In this document: one piece after another, positions 29,296 to 37,666 of the stretch
Numbering within the stretch: position 1 is the first letter of the stretch
How the letters are laid out: every line of letters starts with the position of its first letter
Source of the DNA: Vibrio sinaloensis
GTDB lineage: Bacteria; Pseudomonadota; Gammaproteobacteria; Enterobacterales; Vibrionaceae
Assembly (NCBI RefSeq): GCF_000808535.1
Contig: NZ_JWLV01000022.1
Span: 1 to 64,000, forward strand
Direction: 5' to 3'
Length of the DNA stretch: 64,000 bases
Made by a program: the position numbers and the translations under genes
The notes under the pieces: generated by a model
Database searches by the model: none
Seen by the model: only the letters and a program-made list of their open reading frames with translations
What the model was told of the DNA's origin: nothing

Positions 29296-30825
29296 ATGAC
29301 TCTGACAAACCAAACTGGCGCAGATTATCTGCGCCAGATATTAAGAGCTCCAGTCTACGAAGTGGCAACGGTAACGCCACTTCAAGAGATGCCTCGCTTA
29401 GCCGCTCGCATTGGCAACAATGTACAAATCAAACGTGAAGACCGCCAACCGGTGCACTCGTTCAAGCTGCGCGGTGCGTACAACATGGTGGCGAGCCTCA
29501 CGGATGAGCAAAAAGCAGCAGGCGTAATTGCAGCATCCGCAGGTAATCACGCTCAAGGTATGGCGCTGTCTGGCACCAAGCTGGGTATAAAAACCACCAT
29601 TGTGATGCCAAAAACCACCCCAGACATCAAAGTCGAAGCGGTGCGCGGTTTTGGTGGTAGCGTGGTGCTGCATGGCAGCAACTTTGATGAAGCCAAAGCC
29701 GAAGCAGAGCGCTTATCTGCTGAGCATGGCTACACTTTTGTACCCCCATTCGATCACCCACTTGTGATTGCAGGTCAAGGGACGATTGGTATGGAGATGC
29801 TGCAGCAAAATGGTCACCTCGATTACATCTTCGTGCCTGTCGGTGGCGGTGGTCTTGCTGCAGGTGTTGCGGTACTGGTGAAACAGCTGATGCCTGAAAT
29901 CAAAGTGATTGCGGTTGAGCCTGAAGATTCTGCTTGTCTAAAAGCAGCACTCGATGCGGGCGAACCTGTGGTGCTTGACCAAGTCAGCATGTTTGCCGAC
30001 GGTGTTGCGGTAAAACGCATCGGTGAAGAGACGTTCCGTTTATGCCAGCAATTCATCGATGGTCATATTTCGGTATCCAGTGATGAAATCTGTGCGGCCG
30101 TCAAAGACATCTTCGAAGATACTCGTGCGATTGCTGAACCTTCTGGCGCGTTAGCTTTGGCGGGATTGAAAAAGTTTGCCGAGCAAAACGAGCTTAAGGG
30201 TAAGAATCTAGGTACGGTTTTATCAGGGGCCAATACCAACTTCCACGGTCTACGCTATGTTTCTGAGCGTTGTGAACTGGGTGAAAAACGTGAAGGCTTG
30301 CTGGCAGTGACGATTCCTGAACGTCAGGGCGCTTTCTTCGAGTTCTGCAATCTCATTGGCGGCCGAGCGGTAACGGAATTTAACTACCGTTACAACGATG
30401 ACGCGTTAGCCAATATTTTCGTCGGTGTCCGCCTGCAAGGTGGCCAAGATGAGCTAAACCACATCATTCACGATCTACGAGATGGAGGCTACCCAGTGGT
30501 TGACCTCTCCGATGACGAAATGGCAAAACTGCACGTACGCTACATGATTGGTGGTAAGCCTTCCAAGCCTCTCAAAGAACGTTTGTACAGCTTTGAGTTC
30601 CCAGAGTACCCAGGAGCGCTACTGAAGTTCTTGAGCACGCTCGGGACACTCTGGAACATTAGCTTGTTCAACTATCGCAATCACGGCGCGGATTATGGTC
30701 GTGTCCTATGTGGTTTTGAGCTTGATGAATCAGACTTATCACGCTTCTCAGCACATCTGCGCGAACTTGGTTACCAGTGCAAGGACGAAACCGACAACCC
30801 GTCATACAAGTTCTTCCTTTCTTAA
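29296..30825 (+). CDS. ilvA: Threonine ammonia-lyase, biosynthetic
   Basis: Deaminates threonine to 2-oxobutanoate, the committed step to isoleucine. The 509 residues comprise a PLP catalytic domain with K57 (HSFKLRGAYN) and the glycine loop VGGGGLAAG (near 183), plus two ACT-like regulatory domains from about 330 to the end (one begins ERQGAFFEFCNLIGG). This two-domain tail is the isoleucine-inhibited form. Last gene of the ilv operon. Confidence 0.97.
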   Translation: MTLTNQTGADYLRQILRAPVYEVATVTPLQEMPRLAARIGNNVQIKREDRQPVHSFKLRGAYNMVASLTDEQKAAGVIAASAGNHAQGMALSGTKLGIKTTIVMPKTTPDIKVEAVRGFGGSVVLHGSNFDEAKAEAERLSAEHGYTFVPPFDHPLVIAGQGTIGMEMLQQNGHLDYIFVPVGGGGLAAGVAVLVKQLMPEIKVIAVEPEDSACLKAALDAGEPVVLDQVSMFADGVAVKRIGEETFRLCQQFIDGHISVSSDEICAAVKDIFEDTRAIAEPSGALALAGLKKFAEQNELKGKNLGTVLSGANTNFHGLRYVSERCELGEKREGLLAVTIPERQGAFFEFCNLIGGRAVTEFNYRYNDDALANIFVGVRLQGGQDELNHIIHDLRDGGYPVVDLSDDEMAKLHVRYMIGGKPSKPLKERLYSFEFPEYPGALLKFLSTLGTLWNISLFNYRNHGADYGRVLCGFELDESDLSRFSAHLRELGYQCKDETDNPSYKFFLS

Positions 30826-30834
30826 CAATCTTAG

Positions 30835-30862
30835 AGCCAGTCAATCGACTGGCTTTAATTTT
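30835..30862 (+). terminator. Intrinsic terminator after ilvA
   Basis: AGCCAGTC and GACTGGCT pair around AATC, followed by TTAATTTTT. Confidence 0.8.
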
Positions 30863-30991
30863 TATTGCAGCATTGCCACAGAATGCGTGATACGCATAGA
30901 TATAATGCTAAAGTTTCATTTTAGTCATACCCAAATTAGGTCTACACTCATAACCAGTTTTTAAATTGCTGCTCTATTTGTGGAGATCACT

Positions 30992-31972
30992 ATGTTTAAC
31001 GCACTGATTCTAAACCAAGAAGAAAAACGTACTATCGCAACCATCGAACAGATCGATGAAGCGCAACTGCCGGAAGGCGAAGTACTGATCGATGTGGACT
31101 ACTCATCACTAAACTACAAAGACGGTTTAGCAATCACAGGTAAGGGAAAAATCATCCGTAACTTCCCTATGGTACCAGGCATCGATCTCGCGGGTACAGT
31201 AGTAAGCTCCGTCGATGACCGTTACCAAGCAGGCGACAAAGTTGTGCTTACTGGTTGGGGGGTGGGTGAGAACCACTGGGGCGGCATGGCACAGCGTGCA
31301 CGCCTAAAAGCAGATTGGCTAGTGCCACTACCAAAAGGTATCGACAGCAAAAAAGCCATGATGGTCGGTACAGCGGGCTTCACTGCGATGCTGTGTGTTC
31401 AAGCCGTCATTGATGGTGGCGTGAAACCAGAAGACGGTGAAGTCCTAGTCACTGGCGCAAGTGGTGGTGTTGGCTCAGTAGCGGTGACACTTCTATCAAC
31501 ACTAGGCTACAAAGTGGCAGCAGTGACAGGCCGCATTGAACAGAACGGTCCACTACTTGAAAAACTTGGTGCGAGCCGCATCATTGAGCGTGGCGAGTTT
31601 GAAGAGCCAGCGCGCCCACTCGAAAAACAAGTTTGGGCAGGTGCGGTTGATACCGTTGGTAGCAAAGTGCTCGCGAAAGTGCTCGCTCAAATGGATTACA
31701 ACAGCGTAGTTGCAGCGTGTGGTCTGGCTGGTGGTTTTGACCTACCAACAACAGTAATGCCATTTATCCTACGTAACGTACGCCTACAGGGTGTGGATTC
31801 CGTCATGTGTCCAACAGATAAGCGAATCGCGGCATGGGAAAAACTGGTTGAGCTACTTCCAGAGAGCTACTTTGAGCAAGCATGTACCGAGGTTGAATTA
31901 GCCGAAGCCCCAAAATACGCAGAAGACATCACGAACGGCCAAGTGACGGGTCGTGTGGTGATTAAGCTGTAA
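30992..31972 (+). CDS. acuI: Acrylyl-CoA reductase-like oxidoreductase AcuI (YhdH)
   Basis: Zinc-free medium-chain NADPH reductase of 326 residues. Start at 30992, with GGAG 7 bases upstream; the frame opens 4 codons earlier. Visible: SSLNYKDGLAITG (about 38-50), PGIDLAGTV and NADPH loop TGASGGVGSVAV near 149. The YhdH/AcuI branch detoxifies acryloyl-CoA, which arises from DMSP breakdown in marine bacteria. That substrate is inference here, since no other DMSP gene is nearby. Convergent with a LysR gene. Confidence 0.88.
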   Translation: MFNALILNQEEKRTIATIEQIDEAQLPEGEVLIDVDYSSLNYKDGLAITGKGKIIRNFPMVPGIDLAGTVVSSVDDRYQAGDKVVLTGWGVGENHWGGMAQRARLKADWLVPLPKGIDSKKAMMVGTAGFTAMLCVQAVIDGGVKPEDGEVLVTGASGGVGSVAVTLLSTLGYKVAAVTGRIEQNGPLLEKLGASRIIERGEFEEPARPLEKQVWAGAVDTVGSKVLAKVLAQMDYNSVVAACGLAGGFDLPTTVMPFILRNVRLQGVDSVMCPTDKRIAAWEKLVELLPESYFEQACTEVELAEAPKYAEDITNGQVTGRVVIKL

Positions 31973-31986
31973 TAAACGCTACAAAG

Positions 31987-32019
31987 AAAAGAGCCAGCAC
32001 CTGTAATGCTGGCTCTTTT
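31987..32019. terminator. Bidirectional terminator between acuI and the LysR gene
   Basis: AAAAGAGCCAGCA and TGCTGGCTCTTTT form a perfect 13-bp stem with a 7-base loop, A-rich on one side and T-rich on the other. Confidence 0.88.
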
Positions 32020-32023
32020 ACAA

Positions 32024-32965
32024 TTAGTCCAATCCAATGTCGTCAATGCGTTTAGCAATCAAGCGACTGCACTCTTCCTTAACAATTCCTCGCAGCCACT
32101 CTTGAGCCGGAGAATGCTCGCAGCGCGGATGCCAAATCATTGAGTAGTCAAACGGCGTAAACTGAAATGGTAACGGCTTAATGACTAAGTCGTAACGCTC
32201 TGCGACTAGATACGCTAAGTCAGCGGGTACGGTAATAATGATGGGCATGGTATCAACGATCGCCAGCGCCGCTTCCAAATGGTAGGCACGCAGTACCATC
32301 TTACGCTTTGGCTGATCGACCAGTGCCCCCTCAATCAACGCTTTCACTCCATCACTGATTGCGATCATCGCGTGCGGATAAGTCAGATAATCCGCCAAGC
32401 TCATTTCTGCGTCCGCTAAAGGATGCTGTTTAGAGAGCAAACAAAGCACCCCAACTCGGCCTAAGATCTCGCTACGCAAAGGCTCAACAGGACCAATCGG
32501 GCGGCAAATGGCTAAATCGGCATTCTCGTAAGTAAGCTGGTCTGCCAATCGGTCATGCTGCAAGGGTAAAAAGTTAAACGAGACATTTGGCGCTTCTTGA
32601 TAAATACGCGGTAAGGCAAACGGCAATATGGTTTGCATCGCGTAATCGGTCGTGGCGATAGTAAAGGTCTGCTCGCAGCTTTGCGGATCGAACTCCAACG
32701 GCGACAGCAATTGACGCAATGACTCGAGTGGCTCTCCCAAAGACCGATCAATTTCCAGCGCTTTTTCGGTCGGAATCAAATGCTGCCCTTGGCGGGTAAA
32801 GAGTGGGTCTCCTAACATGTCACGCAACCGCCCAAGCACTCGACTCATCGCCGATTGGCTTAGATTTAAACGGTTTGCCGCTTTGCTTACACTGCATTCT
32901 TCGATTAAAACGCGCAGTGCCACCAGCAAATTCAGATCACGACGATAGATGTCTTCTAGTTCCAC
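32024..32965 (-). CDS. LysR-family transcriptional regulator
   Basis: 313 residues with an N-terminal winged helix (DLNLLVALRVLIEECSVSKA at 10-29, then SQSAMSRVLGRLR) and a C-terminal effector domain beginning near FTIATTDYAMQ (about residue 100). The DLNLL and LGDPLF signatures place it in the NodD/LeuO-like branch. It is convergent with acuI, so it does not have the usual divergent target gene. The target is unknown. Confidence 0.88.
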   Translation of the reverse strand: MELEDIYRRDLNLLVALRVLIEECSVSKAANRLNLSQSAMSRVLGRLRDMLGDPLFTRQGQHLIPTEKALEIDRSLGEPLESLRQLLSPLEFDPQSCEQTFTIATTDYAMQTILPFALPRIYQEAPNVSFNFLPLQHDRLADQLTYENADLAICRPIGPVEPLRSEILGRVGVLCLLSKQHPLADAEMSLADYLTYPHAMIAISDGVKALIEGALVDQPKRKMVLRAYHLEAALAIVDTMPIIITVPADLAYLVAERYDLVIKPLPFQFTPFDYSMIWHPRCEHSPAQEWLRGIVKEECSRLIAKRIDDIGLD

Positions 32966-33015
32966 GTTCTGCCAAGGTCATTAAAATGTGATGCGCTATT
33001 GTACCTTTTTCAGGC

Positions 33016-33041
33016 AAAAAAAATCCCGCTTTTCAGCGGGG
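33016..33041 (-). terminator. Intrinsic terminator (minus strand) after the small membrane gene
   Basis: On the minus strand, CCCGCT and AGCGGG pair around a short loop and are followed by eight T. It ends transcription of the 33115-33306 gene before the LysR gene. Confidence 0.75.
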
Positions 33042-33114
33042 AAGCCCAAGAAAACTGGGGATAGTGTCGGAATGTAGTTGAGTGTAGTGGCAAGTGCGGA
33101 CAATAGTTGGAAGT

Positions 33115-33306
33115 CTATTGACCGTTCTCATGCTCTTCAGATGCACTCGGCCAGCGGTGCATCTCGAGCCAAAACCCTACGACCGTCGCGCCCATACCAA
33201 GTAACGGCATAAATGACGACGATTCAGATGGTGAACGTAAAACAAGAGCGCAAAAGGAAATAAAACACAGCACTGAATAGATTGTTAGCCGATCTAAAGC
33301 TGTCAT
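33115..33306 (-). CDS. Hypothetical small inner-membrane protein
   Basis: 63 residues from the ATG at 33306, with GGAGAG upstream; a TTG 7 codons earlier is the alternative. Two hydrophobic segments, about 9-24 (IYSVLCFISFCALVL) and 32-46 (FMPLLGMGATVVGFW), then a polar tail rich in Glu and His. Not recognised. A clear terminator downstream supports it as a real gene. It is divergent from tusA. Confidence 0.62.
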   Translation of the reverse strand: MTALDRLTIYSVLCFISFCALVLRSPSESSSFMPLLGMGATVVGFWLEMHRWPSASEEHENGQ

Positions 33307-33437
33307 AATATCTGCTCTCCGTTTCAAATGTTACCAACTTGTTAACTAAGTTAAAACAAAATGATCACTTTGCCAAGGGGTTATTGAATATTTTTTCTTC
33401 AGCAGTATCATCTAGGCCCAACTGAGGTAAAACAGAT

Positions 33438-33692
33438 ATGACCATGACATTCAATCCAGAACAGGCAAATAAAACACTAGAGGCAGAAGGATTACGTTGC
33501 CCAGAGCCAGTAATGATGGTCAGGAAGACAATTCGAACTATGCAAGATGGGGAAATTTTGTTGGTCAAAGCAGACGACCCATCAACCACTCGAGATATCC
33601 CGAGTTTCTGTCGCTTTATGGATCATCAATTAATTGGTTCTCAGACAGAGGCGTTACCCTACCTGTATCTTATCAAGAAAGGGCTTAGCTAG
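33438..33692 (+). CDS. tusA: Sulfurtransferase TusA
   Basis: Relays persulfide sulfur from IscS to the Tus system for 2-thiouridine in tRNA. 84 residues with the signature [16 protein letters not shown] and active-site Cys at residue 21 (residue 19 if the second ATG at 33444 is used, matching E. coli numbering). [14 protein letters not shown] is also conserved. Single gene. Confidence 0.95.
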   Translation: MTMTFNPEQANKTLEAEGLRCPEPVMMVRKTIRTMQDGEILLVKADDPSTTRDIPSFCRFMDHQLIGSQTEALPYLYLIKKGLS

Positions 33693-33748
33693 ACTAACCG
33701 CCGGATCGCACTTCATCGATTCACCACACAATTAGTCAGTTTTTCATT

Positions 33749-33786
33749 TTTCCTCCCTTCTAAGCTAGCAGCATTAAGGGAGGAAA
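33749..33786 (+). promoter_or_regulatory. Hairpin sequestering the ribosome-binding site of the OpgC-like gene
   Basis: TTTCCTCCCTT (33749-33759) and AAGGGAGGAAA (33776-33786) are perfectly complementary over 11 bp with a 16-base loop. The right arm contains the complete GGGAGG Shine-Dalgarno site of the gene that starts at 33791. When formed, the stem would block initiation. Whether transcription begins upstream of the left arm is not visible. Confidence 0.6.
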
Positions 33787-33790
33787 TTTT

Positions 33791-34900
33791 ATGCAACGTA
33801 ATCATTCCATTGATGCCATTCGCGGCACTTTGCTGCTGATCATGTCCGTAAACCACTTTATTTGGCTTACTGTGGGGTGGACAGAGATTCAATACTTTAC
33901 TCTTCAACCGCTCGGGCAAGTCGGGGCTGCGGAAGGCTTTATTCTCATTTCAGGCCTGATGGTTGGGCTAATATACTCGGCCTATGATCGCCAAGTGATC
34001 CGCCAAAAACTGTTCCGCAGAGCTAAGCAACTCTACTTCTATCACATGGCAGCGATTGTCGGTTTACTGATCATCGCATCGCTACAAATTGCGCTGGAAC
34101 CCTCGATTCAAGCCTTTTACAACAAGATATTTCCAGGCCTGATGGAGAACAAACTGCTTGCGGTTGCGGCAAGTGCCACCTTGATTCACAAGCCGGCGTA
34201 CTTCGATATTTTGCCCATGTACATTGTTTTCCTGCTACTTGCTCCATTTGTCCTGAGCCAGTTGCAAAACGGTCGCACGGCCCAAGTGCTGATCGTCAGT
34301 ATTTTGCTCTGGCTGTCGAGTCGAGTGATAAATCTGTCTGAGTGGCTCACTCCATATTTCCCCGACAGCGAACTCAATACTGGCTACTTCAGTTTACTGG
34401 CTTGGCAGTTGATATTTGTTATTGGCATCACCTTGGGATACTACGCAAAGCACCAGCCGATAAACTGGTTTAAATATCGCTCTATCACGGTTGCCGTAGC
34501 TATCATCGCGACGATCATTTTCTTTCTCAATCGCAACGTATTGGCCGAGTATGGCATCCACTATGGAACGCTGTATGAACTTGCAGATAAGCCGCTCATC
34601 GGATGGCTAAGAGCCTTTAACTTGTTGCTGTTGGTCTACTTATTTTCTTGGCTGTTGCACTGCAAACCCAATGCGCTCGCCTTTAAGCCACTGGCCCTTC
34701 TTGGCCGCTATTCCCTACACGTTTTTACTTGGCACTACGTGGTGATTTTTGCTTTAGCACCGTTTGCATTAGGTCACTTTAACTTCCAGCCAAATTTCAA
34801 CCTCTGCTTAGGTGCTGTCGCATTGTTGCTCTTTATTCCGCCACTCATAAAACAGCGACAACAACAGCTCAATACTTTGAATCTGACAAGGAGTTCCTAA
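33791..34900 (+). CDS. OpgC-like integral membrane acyltransferase
   Basis: Polytopic protein of 369 residues with about ten hydrophobic helices spread through its length. It begins with the DAIRG motif (8-12) and the block MSVNHFIWLTVGW, as in OpgC proteins that add succinyl groups to osmoregulated periplasmic glucans. No opgG or opgH is in the window, so the real acceptor is open. A small lipoprotein gene starts directly after its stop. Translation start is buried in an 11-bp hairpin. Confidence 0.82.
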   Translation: MQRNHSIDAIRGTLLLIMSVNHFIWLTVGWTEIQYFTLQPLGQVGAAEGFILISGLMVGLIYSAYDRQVIRQKLFRRAKQLYFYHMAAIVGLLIIASLQIALEPSIQAFYNKIFPGLMENKLLAVAASATLIHKPAYFDILPMYIVFLLLAPFVLSQLQNGRTAQVLIVSILLWLSSRVINLSEWLTPYFPDSELNTGYFSLLAWQLIFVIGITLGYYAKHQPINWFKYRSITVAVAIIATIIFFLNRNVLAEYGIHYGTLYELADKPLIGWLRAFNLLLLVYLFSWLLHCKPNALAFKPLALLGRYSLHVFTWHYVVIFALAPFALGHFNFQPNFNLCLGAVALLLFIPPLIKQRQQQLNTLNLTRSS

Positions 34901-35176
34901 ATGAAAAGAAAACTGATTGCCCTATTGGTGACTTTTATTGCCTTAATCGGGTGTAACGAGAGCGAAGAAGTCACTAGAGAAGCGAGTAAAAAGCATGATC
35001 TGAAAGTAATAATCACAGGCATCACCGAAGAGGGCGGAAATTTCTATATTGGGTGCGTGATCAACACAGCAAGTGCGTTGATCTCAAGCTTGCACGGTAA
35101 GCGAGTTTCAACGGCTTCAACAATACGTAAAATAAAACAAAACTGGCGCATAACGCTAGTTGTAACAGCCCCTTAG
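34901..35176 (+). CDS. Hypothetical small lipoprotein
   Basis: 91 residues with a lipoprotein signal: basic start MKRKL, hydrophobic core and lipobox LIGC with the lipidated Cys at 18. The mature part is short and charged (ESEEVTREASKKHDL) and then unremarkable. The ATG abuts the stop of the OpgC-like gene, so they are co-transcribed. Not recognised; it may be a shortened version of a longer ancestor. Confidence 0.6.
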   Translation: MKRKLIALLVTFIALIGCNESEEVTREASKKHDLKVIITGITEEGGNFYIGCVINTASALISSLHGKRVSTASTIRKIKQNWRITLVVTAP

Positions 35177-35231
35177 AGCAGAGCAACAGCCTTACCGACA
35201 GTTTACGTTTCACTTCAAAAATTGGACAAAA

Positions 35232-35256
35232 AAAGCAGCCCGACGGCTGCTTTCAA
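35232..35256 (-). terminator. Intrinsic terminator (minus strand)
   Basis: AAAGCAGCC and GGCTGCTTT form a 9-bp stem around a 4-base loop. On the minus strand it runs into TTTTTTT and directly follows the stop of the 35257-35517 gene. Confidence 0.8.
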
Positions 35257-35517
35257 TTATTCATCATATTCTAAGGTGCGGACTTCCGATTGGAGCTTAT
35301 TAAGCTGTTTTCTCATCGCTCTCATCTCCTCATGCATAGGAATAATGTGTGCGACGCGAATCCACGCCTCTACCGTCAACCCAGTTAAAATAAATGTCCC
35401 GGCGACAATGGGTAACCACATGTCGGTGAGCACCATTGCTAGTAAGCATAAGGCGAGACCAAAGGTGAACAAATAACTCTGACTTTTTGGGGTCATCCCC
35501 ATGTAACGTGTAAGCAT
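35257..35517 (-). CDS. Small two-helix membrane protein with C-terminal coiled coil
   Basis: 86 residues: transmembrane segments at about 15-31 and 34-54, then a charged amphipathic helix (EEMRAMRKQLNKLQSEVR) that looks like a coiled coil. The minus-strand reading is preferred over an overlapping plus-strand frame because of these features, an AGAGGG site upstream and the terminator at its stop. Function unknown. Confidence 0.7.
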   Translation of the reverse strand: MLTRYMGMTPKSQSYLFTFGLALCLLAMVLTDMWLPIVAGTFILTGLTVEAWIRVAHIIPMHEEMRAMRKQLNKLQSEVRTLEYDE

Positions 35518-35647
35518 AAACTTGCCCTCTCGCTATCATCCACAGGATTAAATTAGCATGACAATTGTGACACTAATATGTCAGCGATCACGACTTCCAC
35601 CGAATCTGTTCAATGCGTCACGAAACTTGCTTTGTTATTGAAATACA

Positions 35648-35673
35648 AAGGCCCTAATCGAAATTAGGGCCTT
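35648..35673 (-). terminator. Probable terminator after the peptide-binding protein gene
   Basis: AAGGCCCTAAT and ATTAGGGCCTT form a perfect 11-bp stem around 4 bases; TTTGTATTT follows on the minus strand. Confidence 0.7.
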
Positions 35674-35694
35674 GAAGGTTGGAGTATCTTGCCC

Positions 35695-37368
35695 CTAGCT
35701 ACGAGGCTTTAAGTCAAGCACATGCAGTAAGCGCTCAGGTGTACCTTCCCAAATCATTGGGCGCCCTTTCGGGTTATCCGCATTCCACCAGCCAGTAAAG
35801 CGGGTCGTATTGTATTGGTAGAAATTTGGCCCAGACAACACAGGAACCGTGACCTGATTTTCAGCAATGGTCTTTTGAATTGAGTGAGCGATGGATCTCT
35901 GCTCTTTGATGTCAGCCGTTTTGTAGAAACTGTCTAACAAGTTATCTAACTTCTCACTCTTCCAGTGATGCATGGCAAATCGAGGCATTCCTTCCGATGC
36001 TTGCAAGCGTGAGTGATAGCCACTGTCCCAATATTTGTGTGGCGTCGGTCCATGGAAGTAGTTGGTGTACGCAATGTCGTAATCAGCCCCTAGCATACTC
36101 TTATTGTAGATAGAGAAATCAGGCGTACGTGCTTTGACCTTAATCCCAACACTGACGAGCTGCTCGGCGGCCAACATGACCGTGTTATTGAAGTCGGTCC
36201 ACCCTTGCGGAGACTGAATGCTCAATTCAAATTTTTCACCCGACGGAGACTCAACAAAGCCATCATTGTCGATATCTTTATAACCTGACTTGGCAAGTAA
36301 CGCCTTGGCCTTCTCAGGCGAGTAAGTCATAAATGGCTTGTACTGGTTATGCACTTTTTCATCTGACCAAGCTTCAAACGCGTAGCCCAAACCAGAAGCA
36401 AAGTCATTCAAGACCGCATTCCCGTAGTTGGCGATATCAATCAATGTCTGGCGGTCGATCGCCATAGAGAAAGCACGACGGAAATTAATATCGTTCAGCA
36501 CCGCATGTTTGACTTTATCTTTCGATGCATAGTTAAACATAAATGCTTGGGTCCCTGCGGGTGGGTACCAATAACCATGGTGATTTGACGCTTTCATGTA
36601 GGTTTGGTCAATATCAGGAACAAAAGATCCAGCCCAGTCGATGCGCGAGTTCATCAATTCAGCGAGCACTTGGTCATTATGATTCATTTGCGGGACGCGT
36701 AAGCAGTCGACATCTAGGTTTGCTTGATCCCAATAGTGCGCATTACGACACTGGAGAAATAGTGTTGAAGTGAATTGAGGCAACTCAGTAAATGGTCCAG
36801 TACCAATAGGATTTGGGTTCATAAATGCGGCAGGATCATCAACGGACTTCCATTGATGCTCAGGGACAACAGGTACTTGAGCGATCTCATAACCGATATT
36901 GGTATTCACCTTGTCTAAATTGAAACGCACCTGATATGGCCCCAATTTCTCAACCGACTTAATTTTGCTGTTGATACCACGGTCATCGATATTCGGATTT
37001 TTACGCACAAGGTCAAAGGTAAACAACACATCATCGGCATCGAAGGTTTCTCCGTCTGACCATTTCACTCCTTCACGAAGGTCAAAAGTGATACTCAGTA
37101 GATCATCACTCATCGTGTACCCCGTCGCAAGGCGGTACTCTGGGACATTACCTTTTAGTTCATTGAAGATAACCAAAGGCTCAAAAATAAAGTCTCGAGC
37201 CGTATGCAAACGAGAAACCGCATAAGGGTTGAAGTTTCGAATCAAAGAAGGGTTGTGATTGGGAATGATCGTCAACTTCGACATGTTGTCTAAGTTCGCA
37301 TCGGCCACAGAATGGGCGGAAAATACTAATGATGACGTAATCAGAGTAGATAAAAGTTTTGTTTTCAT
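35695..37368 (-). CDS. Extracellular solute-binding protein family 5 (orphan)
   Basis: Periplasmic binding protein of 557 residues, the size of oligopeptide- or oligosaccharide-binding members of ABC family 5. Signal peptide at about 1-23. Family landmarks: FEPLVIFNELKGNVP, SITFDLREGVKWSDGETFDADDVLFTF, and DINFRRAFSMAIDRQ. No permease or ATPase gene is beside it, so it must share a transporter elsewhere or act as a sensor ligand carrier, as chitin-oligosaccharide binding protein does in vibrios. Substrate unknown. Confidence 0.86.
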   Translation of the reverse strand: MKTKLLSTLITSSLVFSAHSVADANLDNMSKLTIIPNHNPSLIRNFNPYAVSRLHTARDFIFEPLVIFNELKGNVPEYRLATGYTMSDDLLSITFDLREGVKWSDGETFDADDVLFTFDLVRKNPNIDDRGINSKIKSVEKLGPYQVRFNLDKVNTNIGYEIAQVPVVPEHQWKSVDDPAAFMNPNPIGTGPFTELPQFTSTLFLQCRNAHYWDQANLDVDCLRVPQMNHNDQVLAELMNSRIDWAGSFVPDIDQTYMKASNHHGYWYPPAGTQAFMFNYASKDKVKHAVLNDINFRRAFSMAIDRQTLIDIANYGNAVLNDFASGLGYAFEAWSDEKVHNQYKPFMTYSPEKAKALLAKSGYKDIDNDGFVESPSGEKFELSIQSPQGWTDFNNTVMLAAEQLVSVGIKVKARTPDFSIYNKSMLGADYDIAYTNYFHGPTPHKYWDSGYHSRLQASEGMPRFAMHHWKSEKLDNLLDSFYKTADIKEQRSIAHSIQKTIAENQVTVPVLSGPNFYQYNTTRFTGWWNADNPKGRPMIWEGTPERLLHVLDLKPRS

Positions 37369-37616
37369 GACAATACCTTACGAGTAGAGATGCATAAAAA
37401 CTAACCGGACTATCGCTCTGCTTCAATATGAGTAATTTTTGATAGAAAACAGAAAGTTGCAAAAATAACACAAGCCAGAACTATTTAATTATTAAGCAAC
37501 CACAATTCTATCAAGATTGCGGATGCTTTGCGTGTCATATCATCAAATGACGCCGTGTTTGAAGGAAAATTACCACATCTTCCAGTGGCATCAACCGCAT
37601 ACCAATCAACGAAAAT
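37369..37616. other. Intergenic spacer upstream of the peptide-binding protein gene
   Basis: AT-rich, no convincing ORF. Should contain the minus-strand promoter of the binding-protein gene; I see no recognisable operator. Confidence 0.5.
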
Positions 37617-37645
37617 GCGACCAGATTAAAACTCTCTCTGGTCGC
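37617..37645 (-). terminator. Probable terminator after the UPF0016 gene
   Basis: GCGACCAGA and TCTGGTCGC form a 9-bp stem with an 11-base loop, followed on the minus strand by ATTTTCG. Confidence 0.6.
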
Positions 37646-37666
37646 CATTGTTGAGAATACCGACGC

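Noticed and set aside
35222-35476. 84-residue plus-strand ORF overlapping the two-helix membrane gene
   Set aside because: The minus-strand reading has two transmembrane helices, a ribosome-binding site and a terminator at its stop.
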